The notes below the pieces were generated by a model that saw only the letters and a program-made list of their open reading frames with translations, was not told where the DNA came from and ran no database searches. DNA of 64,000 nt, taken from Mesorhizobium sp. M4B.F.Ca.ET.203.01.1.1 (GTDB lineage: Bacteria; Pseudomonadota; Alphaproteobacteria; Rhizobiales; Rhizobiaceae). Each line of letters begins with the position of its first letter. The first letter of the stretch is position 1. The DNA lies in contig NZ_SRUO01000003.1 in assembly GCF_004791025.1 (NCBI RefSeq), positions 1-64,000 of the forward strand, read 5' to 3'. Positions 25,433 to 34,040 of this stretch are shown here, piece by piece. The position numbers and the translations under genes are program-made.

Positions 25433-26197
25433 ATGAGGCAATCTGTAGTGTCCAGACTTAAAGACAAGGTCGCGCTGATTACCGGCGGCACCAGCGGCAT
25501 CGGTCTGGCGACGGCGCGGCGCTTCATTGAGGAAGGCGCTCGTGTCGCCATCACTGGCACCAACACGGGCCGTCTCGAGGAGGTCCGCAAGATTCTTGGC
25601 GGCGATACGTTTGTCATCGCCGCCGACGCCGGCGATGTTACGACGCAGAACGATATCGCGCGACAGATCGGAGAAACCTTCGGCAGGCTCGACGCCGTCT
25701 TCCTCAACGCCGGCATCGCCAACCTGCGCCCGCTCGATGACTGGACCGAGGCGGCGTTCGACAGGAGCATCGATATCGACCTCAAAGGCCCGTATTTCCT
25801 GATCAAGGCCCTGGTGCCGCTGCTTTCGAACCCATCCTCGATCATCCTCAGCGGCTCGGTCAACGCGCATATGGGAATGGCCGGGACACACGTCTATTCG
25901 CTCGCCAAGGCCGGCATGATCTCGCTCGCCAGAACGCTCTCCGGCGAACTGATAGGGCGCGGCATCCGCGCCAATGTGATCAGCCCGGGTCCGATCGACA
26001 CGCCGCTCAACGACAAGCTCGGGCTGGATGCCGAAGCGGCGAAGGCGCGCGCCGAGGCAGTGGTCGGCCTGGTGCCTGCCGGTCGTTTCGGGACCGCCGA
26101 GGAAATTGCCAACGCAGTGGTTTTTCTCGCTTCGGACGAATGCCCGTTCATCGTCGGTGCGGAAATTCTGATCGACGGCGGCTTGAGCATCGCCTGA
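25433..26197 (+). CDS. Short-chain dehydrogenase/reductase
   Basis: A 254-residue classical SDR. Cofactor motif TGGTSGIGLATARR near the N terminus; NAGIA; catalytic Ser in LSGSVNA, Tyr and Lys in VYSLAKAG; then NVISPGPIDTPL and a C-terminal VGAEILIDGGLS. Full length and complete active site. The cofactor is probably NAD(P)H; the substrate is unknown. ATG 25433 is chosen, though GTG 25448 (beginning SRLKDKVALITGG) is equally possible. A bidirectional terminator follows. Confidence 0.93.
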   Translation: MRQSVVSRLKDKVALITGGTSGIGLATARRFIEEGARVAITGTNTGRLEEVRKILGGDTFVIAADAGDVTTQNDIARQIGETFGRLDAVFLNAGIANLRPLDDWTEAAFDRSIDIDLKGPYFLIKALVPLLSNPSSIILSGSVNAHMGMAGTHVYSLAKAGMISLARTLSGELIGRGIRANVISPGPIDTPLNDKLGLDAEAAKARAEAVVGLVPAGRFGTAEEIANAVVFLASDECPFIVGAEILIDGGLSIA

Positions 26198-26220
26198 TAT
26201 CGGCACGGCCTGACCCAAGA

Positions 26221-26247
26221 ACACCCGCCAGATGGCGGGTGTGTTTT
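26221..26247. terminator. Terminator between converging SDR and hydrolase genes
   Basis: The stem ACACCCGCC (26221-26229) / GGCGGGTGT (26234-26242) with a four-base loop is followed by GTTTT on the plus strand. It is placed between two converging genes. Confidence 0.8.
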
Positions 26248-26265
26248 GTTATGTTCCGAAAGGCC

Positions 26266-27108
26266 TTACGCCTTGAAGAAGGCCAGAAGGTCGGCGTTGA
26301 TGATGTCGGCATGGGTCGTGGCCATGCCATGCGGAAGACCCTTGTAGACCTTGAGCTCACCCTTCTTGAGCAGCTTGATGGCGAGCAGCGCGGAGTCCGC
26401 GATCGGCACGATCTGGTCGTCGTCGCCATGCATCACCAGCACCGGCACGTCGATTGCCCTAAGGTCCTCGGTGAAGTCGGTTTCCGAGAATGCCTTGATG
26501 CAGTCGTAGTGCGCCTTGGTGCCGCCCATCATGCCCTGGCGCCACCAATTGTCGATGACGCCTTGCGAGACTTCGGCGCCGGGACGGTTGAAGCCGTAGA
26601 ACGGGCCGGCCGGAACATCGCGGAAGAACTGGGCGCGGTTGGCGGCCTGGGCGGAGCGGAAGCCGTCGAACACCTCGATCGGCAGGCCGCCGGGATTGGC
26701 CGCGGTCTTGAGCATGATCGGCGGCACCGCGCCGATCAGCACCGCCTTGGCGACGCGGCCGCCAGCGCCGTACTTGGCAACGTAGCGGGCCACCTCGCCG
26801 CCGCCGGTGGAATGACCGACATGGATGGCGTTCTTGAGGTCGAGATGCGCAGCGAGTTCGGCGACATCGGCGGCGTAGGTGTCCATCTCGTTGCCGGTAT
26901 CCGTCTGGGTGGAACGGCCATGGCCGCGCCGGTCATGAGCGATGACGCGATAGCCCTTCGACAGGAAGAACAGCATCTGGGCGTCCCAGTCGTCGCTGCT
27001 CAACGGCCAGCCGTGATGGAAGACGATAGGCTGGCCAGCTCCCCAGTCCTTGTAGAAAATCTCGGTTCCGTCCTTGGTGGTGATCGTGCTGCTGCCCGGC
27101 TTGGTCAT
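26266..27108 (-). CDS. Alpha/beta hydrolase of the cofactor-free haloperoxidase type
   Basis: A 280-residue alpha/beta hydrolase. Ser is in GHSTGGGEV, Asp in [10 protein letters not shown] and His in GLPHGMATT, giving a complete triad. [12 protein letters not shown] forms the oxyanion region. Close relatives are annotated as non-heme chloroperoxidases, which may make peracids from organic acids and peroxide; the true substrate is unknown. ATG 27108 is preferred because GGAG sits eight bases upstream, over ATG 27120. It is divergent from an OhrR-type regulator, and palindromes fill the space between. Confidence 0.92.
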   Translation of the reverse strand: MTKPGSSTITTKDGTEIFYKDWGAGQPIVFHHGWPLSSDDWDAQMLFFLSKGYRVIAHDRRGHGRSTQTDTGNEMDTYAADVAELAAHLDLKNAIHVGHSTGGGEVARYVAKYGAGGRVAKAVLIGAVPPIMLKTAANPGGLPIEVFDGFRSAQAANRAQFFRDVPAGPFYGFNRPGAEVSQGVIDNWWRQGMMGGTKAHYDCIKAFSETDFTEDLRAIDVPVLVMHGDDDQIVPIADSALLAIKLLKKGELKVYKGLPHGMATTHADIINADLLAFFKA

Positions 27109-27129
27109 CTCAATCTCCATTGATTATTT

Positions 27130-27208
27130 TCGCGATAATCAATATCGCGACAACGATATCGTTAGCGCAGATCGAAACCCCTGTCCACAAGAAATATGTA
27201 TCGCGATA
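27130..27208. promoter_or_regulatory. Cluster of palindromes between the hydrolase and OhrR-type genes
   Basis: Three inverted repeats lie in the divergent promoter region. TCGCGATA (27130-27137) and TATCGCGA (27143-27150) are perfect eight-base arms with a five-base spacer. ACGATATCGT (27153-27162) and TATCGCGATA (27199-27208) are each perfect ten-base palindromes. The core TATCGCGA recurs, so these are probable operator sites of the adjacent MarR-family regulator acting on both genes. Confidence 0.7.
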
Positions 27209-27261
27209 TCATTTTCCGTGGTAAACATTGCAAAATGCTCAGTCGGCAAAGGGAATTCGCC

Positions 27262-27720
27262 GTGCCTCTCCCGTTGGACAATCAGCTCTGTTTCGCCCTC
27301 TACGCCACGAGCATGGCGATCAACCGCACCTACAAGCCCATGCTCGACGAGATGGGGATCACCTACCCGCAATATCTCGTGCTCAACGCGCTGGGAGAGG
27401 CGGATGGCATGTCGGTCGGCGCGATCGCGCGCAGGCTGGCGCTGGAATCGAGCACCGTCACGCCTCTGGTCAAGCGCATGGAGCAGGCCGGTCTTGTGAG
27501 CCGCCAGCGCAGCCATGCCGACGAGCGCCAGGTGCAGGTTGATCTCACCGTGGCCGGCCGGGCGCTGCTCACGCAATGCAACTGTCTGGGTGAAACGCTC
27601 ATCGAGCGCTCCGGGATGACATTGGCCGAGATCGATTCCCTCACCCAAAAGGTCTGGGCCTTGCGCGAGGCGCTCGCTGCCGATCAGACCGCTGTTCCGG
27701 GCCGACCGTTGGAAATGTAA
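27262..27720 (+). CDS. ohrR: OhrR-type MarR family regulator
   Basis: A 152-residue regulator. LDNQLCFALY places a cysteine (Cys10) where OhrR carries its peroxide-reactive residue. The reading head SVGAIARRLALESSTVTPLV and wing RSHADERQVQVDLT match MarR. Cys106 and Cys108 (LLTQCNCLG) could be resolving partners as in two-Cys OhrR. The start GTG 27262 has AAAGGGAA seven bases upstream; this also leaves the palindromes outside the gene. No ohr peroxidase gene is adjacent; the divergent gene is a haloperoxidase-like hydrolase. Its 3' end overlaps the converging GST gene by 37 bases. The symbol is by similarity. Confidence 0.85.
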   Translation: MPLPLDNQLCFALYATSMAINRTYKPMLDEMGITYPQYLVLNALGEADGMSVGAIARRLALESSTVTPLVKRMEQAGLVSRQRSHADERQVQVDLTVAGRALLTQCNCLGETLIERSGMTLAEIDSLTQKVWALREALAADQTAVPGRPLEM

Positions 27721-28355
27721 CTCTTCACGCGCGGCAATGGCGGCGCCTCGAGACCCGCGAAAGGGTCGCGCCATGCATCGATCGCCTCGAGTTGGTCATA
27801 CCAGCGGCGTATCGACGGATAGTCGTCGAGCGGCAGCCCGGCAGCATCGTTGAAGGGCAGAAACGTCGCCATGCGAAAGTCGGCGTACGAGACGGAATTT
27901 CCGACCAGCCACTCCCTTTGCGCGAGCACCGGGGCGAGGATGGCGGCAGCCGCGTGGAAAACCCTGAACCCTTCCTCGACCAGGGCCTGGTCGATAGGAC
28001 CCAGCCCCCAGCGCTGCTTGGTGCCGCGCTCGAAATGCACCATGTCGCAGCCTCTGGCGAAATTCTCCTTGCCCCAGCTTATCCAGCGGATCATGTCCGG
28101 CTCATCGTCCCCGCCGCGCCAAAAATTCGAGCCCACCTCGCGGGAGAGCCGACAGGCGATGGCGTCGGCCTCCCACAGGCTCCATCCGGAGCCGACCAGT
28201 ATCGGCAAGGTCAGATTTGGGTTGAGCACGCGATAGCGCTCGGCCTGCCCCGATGCCATGGGTGAGGCGAATTCGAACGTAACGTCCGCTTTGAGATGGC
28301 GCGCCGTCGCGACTCCGAGGCGAGGATTGGGATTGCGGCTGAACAGGAGTTTCAT
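27684..28355 (-). CDS. Glutathione S-transferase family protein
   Basis: A 223-residue protein with a thioredoxin-like N-terminal domain (MKLLFSRNPNPR, then LPILVGSGWSLWEADAI with the conserved cis-Pro and acidic glutathione contact) and a helical C-terminal domain (LVGNSVSYADFRMATFLP, N-capping box SYAD). The substrate is unknown. ATG 28355 has CAGGAG upstream. It converges on the OhrR-type gene and overlaps its end, so it may be part of the same peroxide/electrophile response only by location. Confidence 0.88.
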   Translation of the reverse strand: MKLLFSRNPNPRLGVATARHLKADVTFEFASPMASGQAERYRVLNPNLTLPILVGSGWSLWEADAIACRLSREVGSNFWRGGDDEPDMIRWISWGKENFARGCDMVHFERGTKQRWGLGPIDQALVEEGFRVFHAAAAILAPVLAQREWLVGNSVSYADFRMATFLPFNDAAGLPLDDYPSIRRWYDQLEAIDAWRDPFAGLEAPPLPRVKSYISNGRPGTAV

Positions 28356-28493
28356 ATCGAATGCTCGCGGGTTGGTTGAGACAACTGCCGCAGGACGATT
28401 GAAGCCTGCCCGATCCTACATCCGGACGGACGGGGAATCTTGACTGTGTGCTTTCGACATTGGAAACGTCGCGAAAGCCTTCCAGACCAACCG

Positions 28494-28522
28494 CTTGCGC
28501 CTGCGCCCGCCTTCCGCTATAG
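28494..28522 (+). promoter_or_regulatory. Probable housekeeping promoter of rplY-pth
   Basis: CTTGCG (28494-28499), a 17-base spacer and CTATAG (28517-28522) fit the alphaproteobacterial sigma-70 pattern (CTTGAC - 17 - CTATAT). It is 187 bases before the rplY start codon, implying a leader of about 180 bases. That leader contains a small hairpin GGAAGG-CTG-CCTTCC at 28562-28576. The remainder of 28356-28708 shows no gene. Confidence 0.5.
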
Positions 28523-28708
28523 AGCCGCCACCCGCGTAGACACCCTTGGAGGCAACGCGGCGGAAGGCTGCCTTCCCTTGTGATCCCCGAACAAAGGTCC
28601 GCTTCTGGCGGCCACCGGCGTTCGGACATCCAGGCCTGGCGGCTTTCGACGTTTCGGCTGGGCATATTGCCTGCCGCAAACGCTCCACAACACGCGAAAG
28701 GAAATGCC

Positions 28709-29350
28709 ATGAGCCACGATACTTACGAGCTCAAGGCCGAAGCGCGCGAACAGGTCGGTAAGGGGTCCGCCCGTGCAGTTCGCCGTAACGGTAAAGTGCC
28801 TGCAGTGATTTACGGCGACAAGCAGCCTCCCCTGGCGATCGCCCTCAACTACAAGGACGTCTACTACAAGATCCACGGCGGCGGGTTCCTGACCACGGTC
28901 GCCACGATCGATGTCGGCGGCAGCAAGATCCAGGTTCTGCCCAAGGACTTCCAGCTCGACCCGGTCAAGGATTTCCCGGTCCATGTCGACTTCCTGCGCA
29001 TCGGCAAGGACACCGAGGTCAATGTCGACGTGCCTGTCCACTTCATCAATGAGGACAAGTCGCCCGGCATCAAGCGCGGCGGCGTGCTCAACATCGTGCG
29101 TCACGAGGTCGAGTTCCACTGCCCGGCCAACGCGATCCCGGAGTTCATCACCGTCGATCTCGCCGGCACGGATATCGGCGACTCGATCCACATCTCGGCG
29201 GTTACGCTCCCGGCCGGCGTCAAGCCGGTCATCGCCGACCGCGACTTCACCATCGCCACCATTGCCGGCTCGTCGGCGATGAAGCCCGAGGTCGAAGAGA
29301 CGGTCGAGGCGGCAGCGCCCGAAGCGGCTCCGGCCGCCGAAGAGAAGTAA
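28709..29350 (+). CDS. rplY: 50S ribosomal protein L25 (Ctc/TL5 form)
   Basis: A 213-residue 5S rRNA-binding ribosomal protein of the long Ctc type. The N-terminal L25 domain (about 1-95) contains [20 protein letters not shown]. The beta domain follows ([19 protein letters not shown], then [16 protein letters not shown]). The tail is alanine/glutamate-rich and disordered. The start ATG 28709 has AAAGGAA upstream. pth follows 21 bases after, the standard alphaproteobacterial order. Confidence 0.96.
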   Translation: MSHDTYELKAEAREQVGKGSARAVRRNGKVPAVIYGDKQPPLAIALNYKDVYYKIHGGGFLTTVATIDVGGSKIQVLPKDFQLDPVKDFPVHVDFLRIGKDTEVNVDVPVHFINEDKSPGIKRGGVLNIVRHEVEFHCPANAIPEFITVDLAGTDIGDSIHISAVTLPAGVKPVIADRDFTIATIAGSSAMKPEVEETVEAAAPEAAPAAEEK

Positions 29351-29371
29351 TTTTCCCGCCCGGAGACGACG

Positions 29372-30097
29372 ATGCTTGTGTTCGCAGGCCTCGGCAATCC
29401 GGGCGCGAAATATGCCAACAACCGGCACAATGTCGGTTTCATGGCGGTGGACGCGATCGCCCGCCGCCATTCTTTTTCGCCCTGGTCGAAGAAATTCCAG
29501 GGCCTGATCGCCGAAGGTACGCTCGCCGGCGAAAAGATCCTCCTGGTCAAGCCGCAGACCTTCATGAACCTGTCCGGCCAGGCGGTCGGCGAGGCGCTGC
29601 GCTTCTACAAGCTCGAGCCTGCCGCGCTCACCGTTTTCTATGACGAGATCGACCTTGCCGCCGGCAAGGTTCGGGTCAAGGTCGGTGGCGGCTCCGGCGG
29701 CCACAACGGCATTCGCTCGCTGGACGACCATATCGGCAAGGCCTATCGCCGCGTGCGTGTCGGCGTCGGCCATCCGGGCGTCAAGGAAATGGTGCACGGC
29801 CACGTGCTTGGCGACTTCGCCAAGGCGGACCGCGAATGGCTCGAGGTTCTGCTCGACACCATCGCCGAGGACGCCGGCCTGCTGGCCAAGGGCGACGACA
29901 ATTCCTTCATGAACCGCATCACGCTCGCCCTGCGTGAAAAACTGACGCCAACCGGCGACGACGACCGCCCGCCGCCCAAGGCGGCGAAGGCGCAGAGCCA
30001 CATTCGCCAGGCACGGCCGCAGCAGGCGCCGGCAAAGCTGCCCGAAACCGGCCCGATGGCCGCCATGCTGAAGAAGCTGTTCGGCGGCAAGGGCTGA
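29372..30097 (+). CDS. pth: Peptidyl-tRNA hydrolase
   Basis: A 241-residue enzyme that frees tRNA from peptidyl-tRNAs dropped by ribosomes. Seen: [18 protein letters not shown] with catalytic His19, [15 protein letters not shown] with Asp91, and [12 protein letters not shown]. It has a C-terminal extension of about 45 basic and proline-rich residues beyond the usual 195, ending [13 protein letters not shown], as in other rhizobia. RBS GGAGACG precedes ATG 29372. It is co-transcribed with rplY and probably ychF. Confidence 0.96.
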   Translation: MLVFAGLGNPGAKYANNRHNVGFMAVDAIARRHSFSPWSKKFQGLIAEGTLAGEKILLVKPQTFMNLSGQAVGEALRFYKLEPAALTVFYDEIDLAAGKVRVKVGGGSGGHNGIRSLDDHIGKAYRRVRVGVGHPGVKEMVHGHVLGDFAKADREWLEVLLDTIAEDAGLLAKGDDNSFMNRITLALREKLTPTGDDDRPPPKAAKAQSHIRQARPQQAPAKLPETGPMAAMLKKLFGGKG

Positions 30098-30192
30098 ACG
30101 TCGCCGGGGATGGCGGCCGAGGGCTTGACGTTCGTCACCCCTTTCGCCCATAGCCCTGATCAAATTTCGATTTCCCGATAGGACCGGACAAA

Positions 30193-31296
30193 ATGGGTTT
30201 CAAATGCGGCATCGTCGGCTTGCCTAATGTCGGCAAGTCGACGCTCTTCAACGCGCTGACCAGGACGGCGGCGGCGCAGGCCGCCAACTATCCGTTCTGC
30301 ACCATCGAGCCCAACACCGGCGAGGTCGCGGTGCCGGACTCCCGCCTGCAGAAGATCGCCTCGATCGCCAAGTCGAAGGAGATCATCCCGACACGCATCT
30401 CCTTCGTCGACATCGCCGGCCTGGTGCGCGGCGCCTCCAAAGGCGAAGGGCTGGGCAACCAGTTCCTCGCCAACATCCGCGAGGTCGACGCCATCGTCCA
30501 TGTGTTGCGCTGCTTCGAGGACGATGACATCACCCATGTCGAGGGCCGCATCGACCCCGTCGCCGATGCCGAGACGGTCGAGACCGAGCTGATGCTCGCC
30601 GACCTCGAAAGCCTCGAGCGCCGCATGGTCCAGTTCCGCAAGCGCGCCGCCGGCAAGGACAAGGAAGCGATGACCGTGCTGCCGATGATGGAGGCGGCGC
30701 TCGAACTGCTGCAGGCCGGCAAGCCGACCCGCATCCTGTTGAAGGGCATAGCGGCGGAGGATCTGCGCATCCTGCAGGGGCTGAACCTGCTCACCTCACA
30801 CCCGGTTCTCTACGTCTGCAACGTCGCGGAAGCCGATGCCGCGACCGGCAACGAGCACTCCAGGGCCGTGGAAAAGATGGCCGCCGCGCAGGGCGCCGGC
30901 ACTGTCGTCATCTCGGCGGCGATCGAAGCCGAGGTTGCCCAGCTTTCCGACGAGGAGGAGATGGAGTTCCTTGCCTCTCTCGGGCTCGACGAGCCGGGTC
31001 TCAACAAGGTGATCCGCGCCGGCTACGACCTGTTGCATCTCATCACCTATTTCACCGCCGGGCCGAAGGAGACGCGCGCCTGGACCATTCACAAGGGCGA
31101 CAAGGCCCCTCAGGCGGCCGGCGTCATCCATACCGATTTCGAGCGCGGCTTTATCCGCGCCCAGACCATCGCCTTCAACGACTTCGTCACCCTCGGCGGC
31201 GAAGTTGCGGCCAAGGAGGCCGGCAAGGCCCGCGATGAAGGCAAGGAATATGTCGTCCAGGACGGCGACGTCATGCTGTTCAAGTTCAACACCTGA
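30193..31296 (+). CDS. ychF: YchF/Ola1-type redox-regulated ATPase
   Basis: A 367-residue P-loop protein of the OBG-like group. It has GLPNVGKSTLFNAL (G1), FVDIAGLVRGASKGEGLGNQ (G3), and the non-canonical G4 (YVCNVAEAD) that makes the family prefer ATP over GTP. A coiled-coil insert lies near residues 125-190 and a TGS domain at the C terminus (about 280-365). It binds ribosomes and affects stress responses. It sits 95 bases after pth, the usual neighbour. Confidence 0.97.
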   Translation: MGFKCGIVGLPNVGKSTLFNALTRTAAAQAANYPFCTIEPNTGEVAVPDSRLQKIASIAKSKEIIPTRISFVDIAGLVRGASKGEGLGNQFLANIREVDAIVHVLRCFEDDDITHVEGRIDPVADAETVETELMLADLESLERRMVQFRKRAAGKDKEAMTVLPMMEAALELLQAGKPTRILLKGIAAEDLRILQGLNLLTSHPVLYVCNVAEADAATGNEHSRAVEKMAAAQGAGTVVISAAIEAEVAQLSDEEEMEFLASLGLDEPGLNKVIRAGYDLLHLITYFTAGPKETRAWTIHKGDKAPQAAGVIHTDFERGFIRAQTIAFNDFVTLGGEVAAKEAGKARDEGKEYVVQDGDVMLFKFNT

Positions 31297-31411
31297 CGGT
31301 CTGGGCTACGCGCGGCTGGCTCACCAGAAATGACTTGACCAAACGCCTGTTGGCCGGCATCCGGGGTGCCGATCCTAACGGGATCGCGCGTTCGTCAACC
31401 GGATCCGGACC

Positions 31412-31873
31412 ATGACCGCAAAGACCTGGGCCTATGAGGATTTCGTCGAGGGCGCCTCGCTCGACCTCGGTGTGAAGCACGTATACGCCGCCGAGATCAT
31501 CGCGTTCGCCAGCGAGTTCGACGCCCAGCCGATGCACCTCGACAAGGCGGCCGGCAAGGCCAGCATCCTCGGCGGCCTGTCGGCTTCGGGCTGGCACACC
31601 TGCGCGATGTTCATGCGCATGCTGTGCGATGCCTTCCTGCTCGACTCGACTTCGCAGGGATCGCCCGGCATCGAACACGTCAAATGGAAGAAGCCGGTGC
31701 TCGCCGGCGATACGCTCAGCGGGACGGTGACCGTGCTTGCCAAGCGCCAGTCCAAATCGCGGCCTCAGCTCGGCCTCGTCACCATGCGCAGCGAACTGTT
31801 CAACCAGCGCGGCGAGAGCGTCTTCGAGCTCGAGAACACCGGCATGTTCCTGACCCGGGAGGCCGCGGCGTGA
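31412..31873 (+). CDS. MaoC-like hot-dog dehydratase, first of a pair
   Basis: A 153-residue hot-dog-fold protein. YAAEIIAFASEFDAQPMHLD carries the hydratase motif (Asp and His of D-x4-H). LGGLSASGWHTCAMFMRM and GDTLSGTVTVL are typical of MaoC-type enoyl-CoA hydratases. The next gene is a homologue that overlaps its stop by four bases, so the two probably form a heterodimer. The substrate is unknown. Confidence 0.9.
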   Translation: MTAKTWAYEDFVEGASLDLGVKHVYAAEIIAFASEFDAQPMHLDKAAGKASILGGLSASGWHTCAMFMRMLCDAFLLDSTSQGSPGIEHVKWKKPVLAGDTLSGTVTVLAKRQSKSRPQLGLVTMRSELFNQRGESVFELENTGMFLTREAAA

Positions 31874-32340
31874 CCCTCGACGAGTTCTTCCTGATCGGCC
31901 ACACCGTCACGCTGGGCGCGCACAAATTCGAGCCCGACGAGATCAAGGCCTTCGCCCGCAAATACGACCCCCAGGTCTTTCATGTCGATGAGGAGGCTGC
32001 GAAGAAGAGCGTGCTCGGTGGCTTGTGCGCCTCCGGCTGGCACACCGCCGCCACCTGGATGAAGTACAATCTCGAAAAGCGCATGGAGACCGAGGGGGTG
32101 CGCTGGACCGGCCCAGGCCCGCAGCCCGAATTCGGCCCCTCGCCCGGTTTCCGCAACCTGAAATGGCTGAAGCCGGTCTATGCCGGCGAGACCGTGACCT
32201 TCACGCGCACCGCGCTCGCCCACCGCCCGCTTGCCGCGCGCCCCGGCTGGAACCTGCTCACGCTGCGCTGCGAAGCCTTCGATTCGACCGGCGACAAGGT
32301 CATCGAGTTCGACAGCGCGGTGCTGGTGAAGGTGGAGTAG
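31870..32340 (+). CDS. MaoC-like hot-dog dehydratase, second of a pair
   Basis: A 156-residue paralogue of the preceding gene. FEPDEIKAFARKYDPQVFHVD again carries the D-x4-H hydratase residues. SVLGGLCASGWHTAATWMKY matches the partner closely. An insertion of about 20 residues (GVRWTGPGPQPEFGPSPG) before the NLKWLKPVYAGETVTF strand is absent from the first protein. The start is GTG 31870, overlapping the upstream stop (GTGA), which shows coupling. Confidence 0.9.
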   Translation: MTLDEFFLIGHTVTLGAHKFEPDEIKAFARKYDPQVFHVDEEAAKKSVLGGLCASGWHTAATWMKYNLEKRMETEGVRWTGPGPQPEFGPSPGFRNLKWLKPVYAGETVTFTRTALAHRPLAARPGWNLLTLRCEAFDSTGDKVIEFDSAVLVKVE

Positions 32341-32341
32341 C

Positions 32342-32505
32342 CTCTTCCTTCTCCCCGTTCACGGGGAGAAGGTGCCCGAAGGGCGGATGAGGGGCGGCAC
32401 CGGCGCAAGTGTCTGAAACTCGACGGCCGCGCTTACCCCTCACCCTGGCTCCGCTCGCGTTGCTCGCTCCGCGTCCCTCTCCCCGTAAACGGGGCGAGGG
32501 ATAAG
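32342..32505. repeat. Intergenic palindromic repeats, copy 2 and a related unit
   Basis: Unit A (32342-32399) has CCTTCTCCCCGTTCACGGGG, then GAGAAGG, then GTGCCCGAAGGGCGGATGAG and GGGCGG; it matches 56757-56806 almost base for base. Unit B (about 32432-32505) has ACCCCTCACCCTGGCTCCGC, a GCTCG-rich block, then CCCTCTCCCCGTAAACGGGG and CGAGGG. Both are hairpin-forming and lie between converging genes (MaoC pair and apt), where they may also act as transcription barriers. Confidence 0.8.
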
Positions 32506-32509
32506 GCGC

Positions 32510-33055
32510 TCAATGCCCCTCGAAGCCGATCAGCGTCCGCACCGGCACGCCGAGCGCTTCGAGCTTCTGGCGCCCGCCGAGATCCGGCAGGTCGATGACG
32601 AAGCAGGCGGCGACGATGTCGGCACCGATCTGGCGCAACAGCTTGACCGCCGCCTCCGCCGTGCCGCCGGTGGCGATCAGGTCGTCGACCAGGATCACTT
32701 TCTCACCGGGCGAAACGCCGTCCTTGTGCATCTCCATCTCGTCCAGCCCGTATTCCAGGCTGTAGGCGACGCGCACCGTCTCATAGGGCAGCTTGCCCTT
32801 CTTGCGGATCGGCACGAAGCCGGCCGAGAGCTGGTGCGCGACGGCGCCGCCGAGGATGAAGCCGCGCGCCTCGATGCCGGCGATCTTGTCGACCTTCAGC
32901 CCGACATAGGGATGTACCAGCTCGTCGATGGCGCGGCGGAAAGCACGCGCATTGCCGAGCAGGGTGGTGATATCGCGGAACAAGATGCCCGGCTTCGGAT
33001 AGTCCGGAATGGTGCGGATGGCCGCGAGCAGCGTTTCTTCGAGAGAGGATTTCAT
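32510..33055 (-). CDS. apt: Adenine phosphoribosyltransferase
   Basis: A 181-residue purine salvage enzyme: adenine plus PRPP gives AMP. Seen: [32 protein letters not shown], and the PRPP loop [19 protein letters not shown] 33055 begins MKSSLEETL, giving standard length. It lies downstream of petC on the same strand, but a terminator at 33108-33127 separates them, so it should have its own promoter or rely on read-through. Confidence 0.96.
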   Translation of the reverse strand: MKSSLEETLLAAIRTIPDYPKPGILFRDITTLLGNARAFRRAIDELVHPYVGLKVDKIAGIEARGFILGGAVAHQLSAGFVPIRKKGKLPYETVRVAYSLEYGLDEMEMHKDGVSPGEKVILVDDLIATGGTAEAAVKLLRQIGADIVAACFVIDLPDLGGRQKLEALGVPVRTLIGFEGH

Positions 33056-33107
33056 GGGCGGTTGATCCGTTGCCGTACAGTTTTGCCGGCTAGCGGCCCA
33101 AAAGAAA

Positions 33108-33127
33108 AGGGCGCCCATCGGCGCCCT
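33108..33127 (-). terminator. Terminator of the petABC operon
   Basis: The perfect eight-base stem AGGGCGCC / GGCGCCCT with a four-base loop reads on the minus strand into TTTTCTTTTGG. It is 23 bases after the petC stop codon. Confidence 0.85.
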
Positions 33128-33150
33128 CGCATTTTTCCGGTCGCAGCCGC

Positions 33151-34020
33151 TCAGTGGGCGACGTCGGCCCACACCTTGCGCTTGGTGAGATAGACCAGCG
33201 CGCCGAACAGGAGCAGGAACACCAGCACGCGGAAGCCGGTCTTCTTGCGGTCCTCCAGATGCGGCTCGGCGGCCCACATCAGGAAGGCCGAGACGTCGCG
33301 GGAATACTGGTCCACCGTCTGCGGCGAACCGTCGTCATAGGTCACCTGGCCGTCGGAGAGCGGCTTCGGCATCTTCAGCGACACGCCGGACAGGAAGTAC
33401 GGGTTGTAGTGCGTGCCCTCGGGGATCACCATGCCGGCCGGCGGCGTCTGGTCGTAGCCGGTCAGCAGCGAGTGGATGTAGTCGGGGCCGCCCTGGGCGT
33501 ACTGGGTGAAGATGTCGAAGACGAAGCGCGGGAAGCCGCGCTCGACGCCGCGCGCCTTGGCGAGCAGCGACATGTCGGGCGGTGCGGCGCCGCCATTGGC
33601 CGATGCGGCGGCCTGCTCGTTCGCGAACGGCGCCGGGAAGTGATCGGACGGCTTGCCCGGGCGGTCGAACATGTCGCCGGCATCGTTCGGGCCGTCGTGG
33701 ATCGTGTATTCGGCGGCCAGCGCCTTCACCTGCCCGTCCGAATAGCCGAGCCCTTCCAGCGTGCGGAAGGCAACCAGGTTCATCGAATGGCAGGCCGAGC
33801 AGACTTCCTTGTAGACCTTCAGGCCGCGCTGCAGCTGGGCCTTGTCATAGGTGCCGAACGGTCCGGCGAAGCTCCAGCTCATTTCCTTCGGCTCGTCGAT
33901 GGGGAAATGCGTCGGTGCCGCCGCGTTATGTGCCTCTTCGGCGATGGCGCCTGCACCTGTCATCCAGGTGCCCGCGGCCACCAGGCCAAGCAGAGCCAGC
34001 GAGGTGAGAATCTTTTTCAT
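33151..34020 (-). CDS. petC: Cytochrome c1 of the bc1 complex
   Basis: A 289-residue haem protein. A signal peptide occupies about residues 1-28. The haem-binding motif is CSACH (Cys74, Cys77, His78). The long periplasmic domain is followed by one C-terminal membrane anchor ([22 protein letters not shown]). It passes electrons from the Rieske protein to cytochrome c. ATG 34020 has AAGGGG eight bases upstream; a TTG at 34026 would add two residues. It is the last gene of petABC. Confidence 0.96.
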   Translation of the reverse strand: MKKILTSLALLGLVAAGTWMTGAGAIAEEAHNAAAPTHFPIDEPKEMSWSFAGPFGTYDKAQLQRGLKVYKEVCSACHSMNLVAFRTLEGLGYSDGQVKALAAEYTIHDGPNDAGDMFDRPGKPSDHFPAPFANEQAAASANGGAAPPDMSLLAKARGVERGFPRFVFDIFTQYAQGGPDYIHSLLTGYDQTPPAGMVIPEGTHYNPYFLSGVSLKMPKPLSDGQVTYDDGSPQTVDQYSRDVSAFLMWAAEPHLEDRKKTGFRVLVFLLLFGALVYLTKRKVWADVAH

Positions 34021-34040
34021 ACCCAAATCCCCTTAGATTC

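Noticed and set aside
26266-27720. Calling the hydrolase next to the OhrR-type gene an Ohr peroxidase
   Set aside because: Ohr proteins are about 140 residues with two redox cysteines. This one is a 280-residue alpha/beta hydrolase with a Ser-Asp-His triad.
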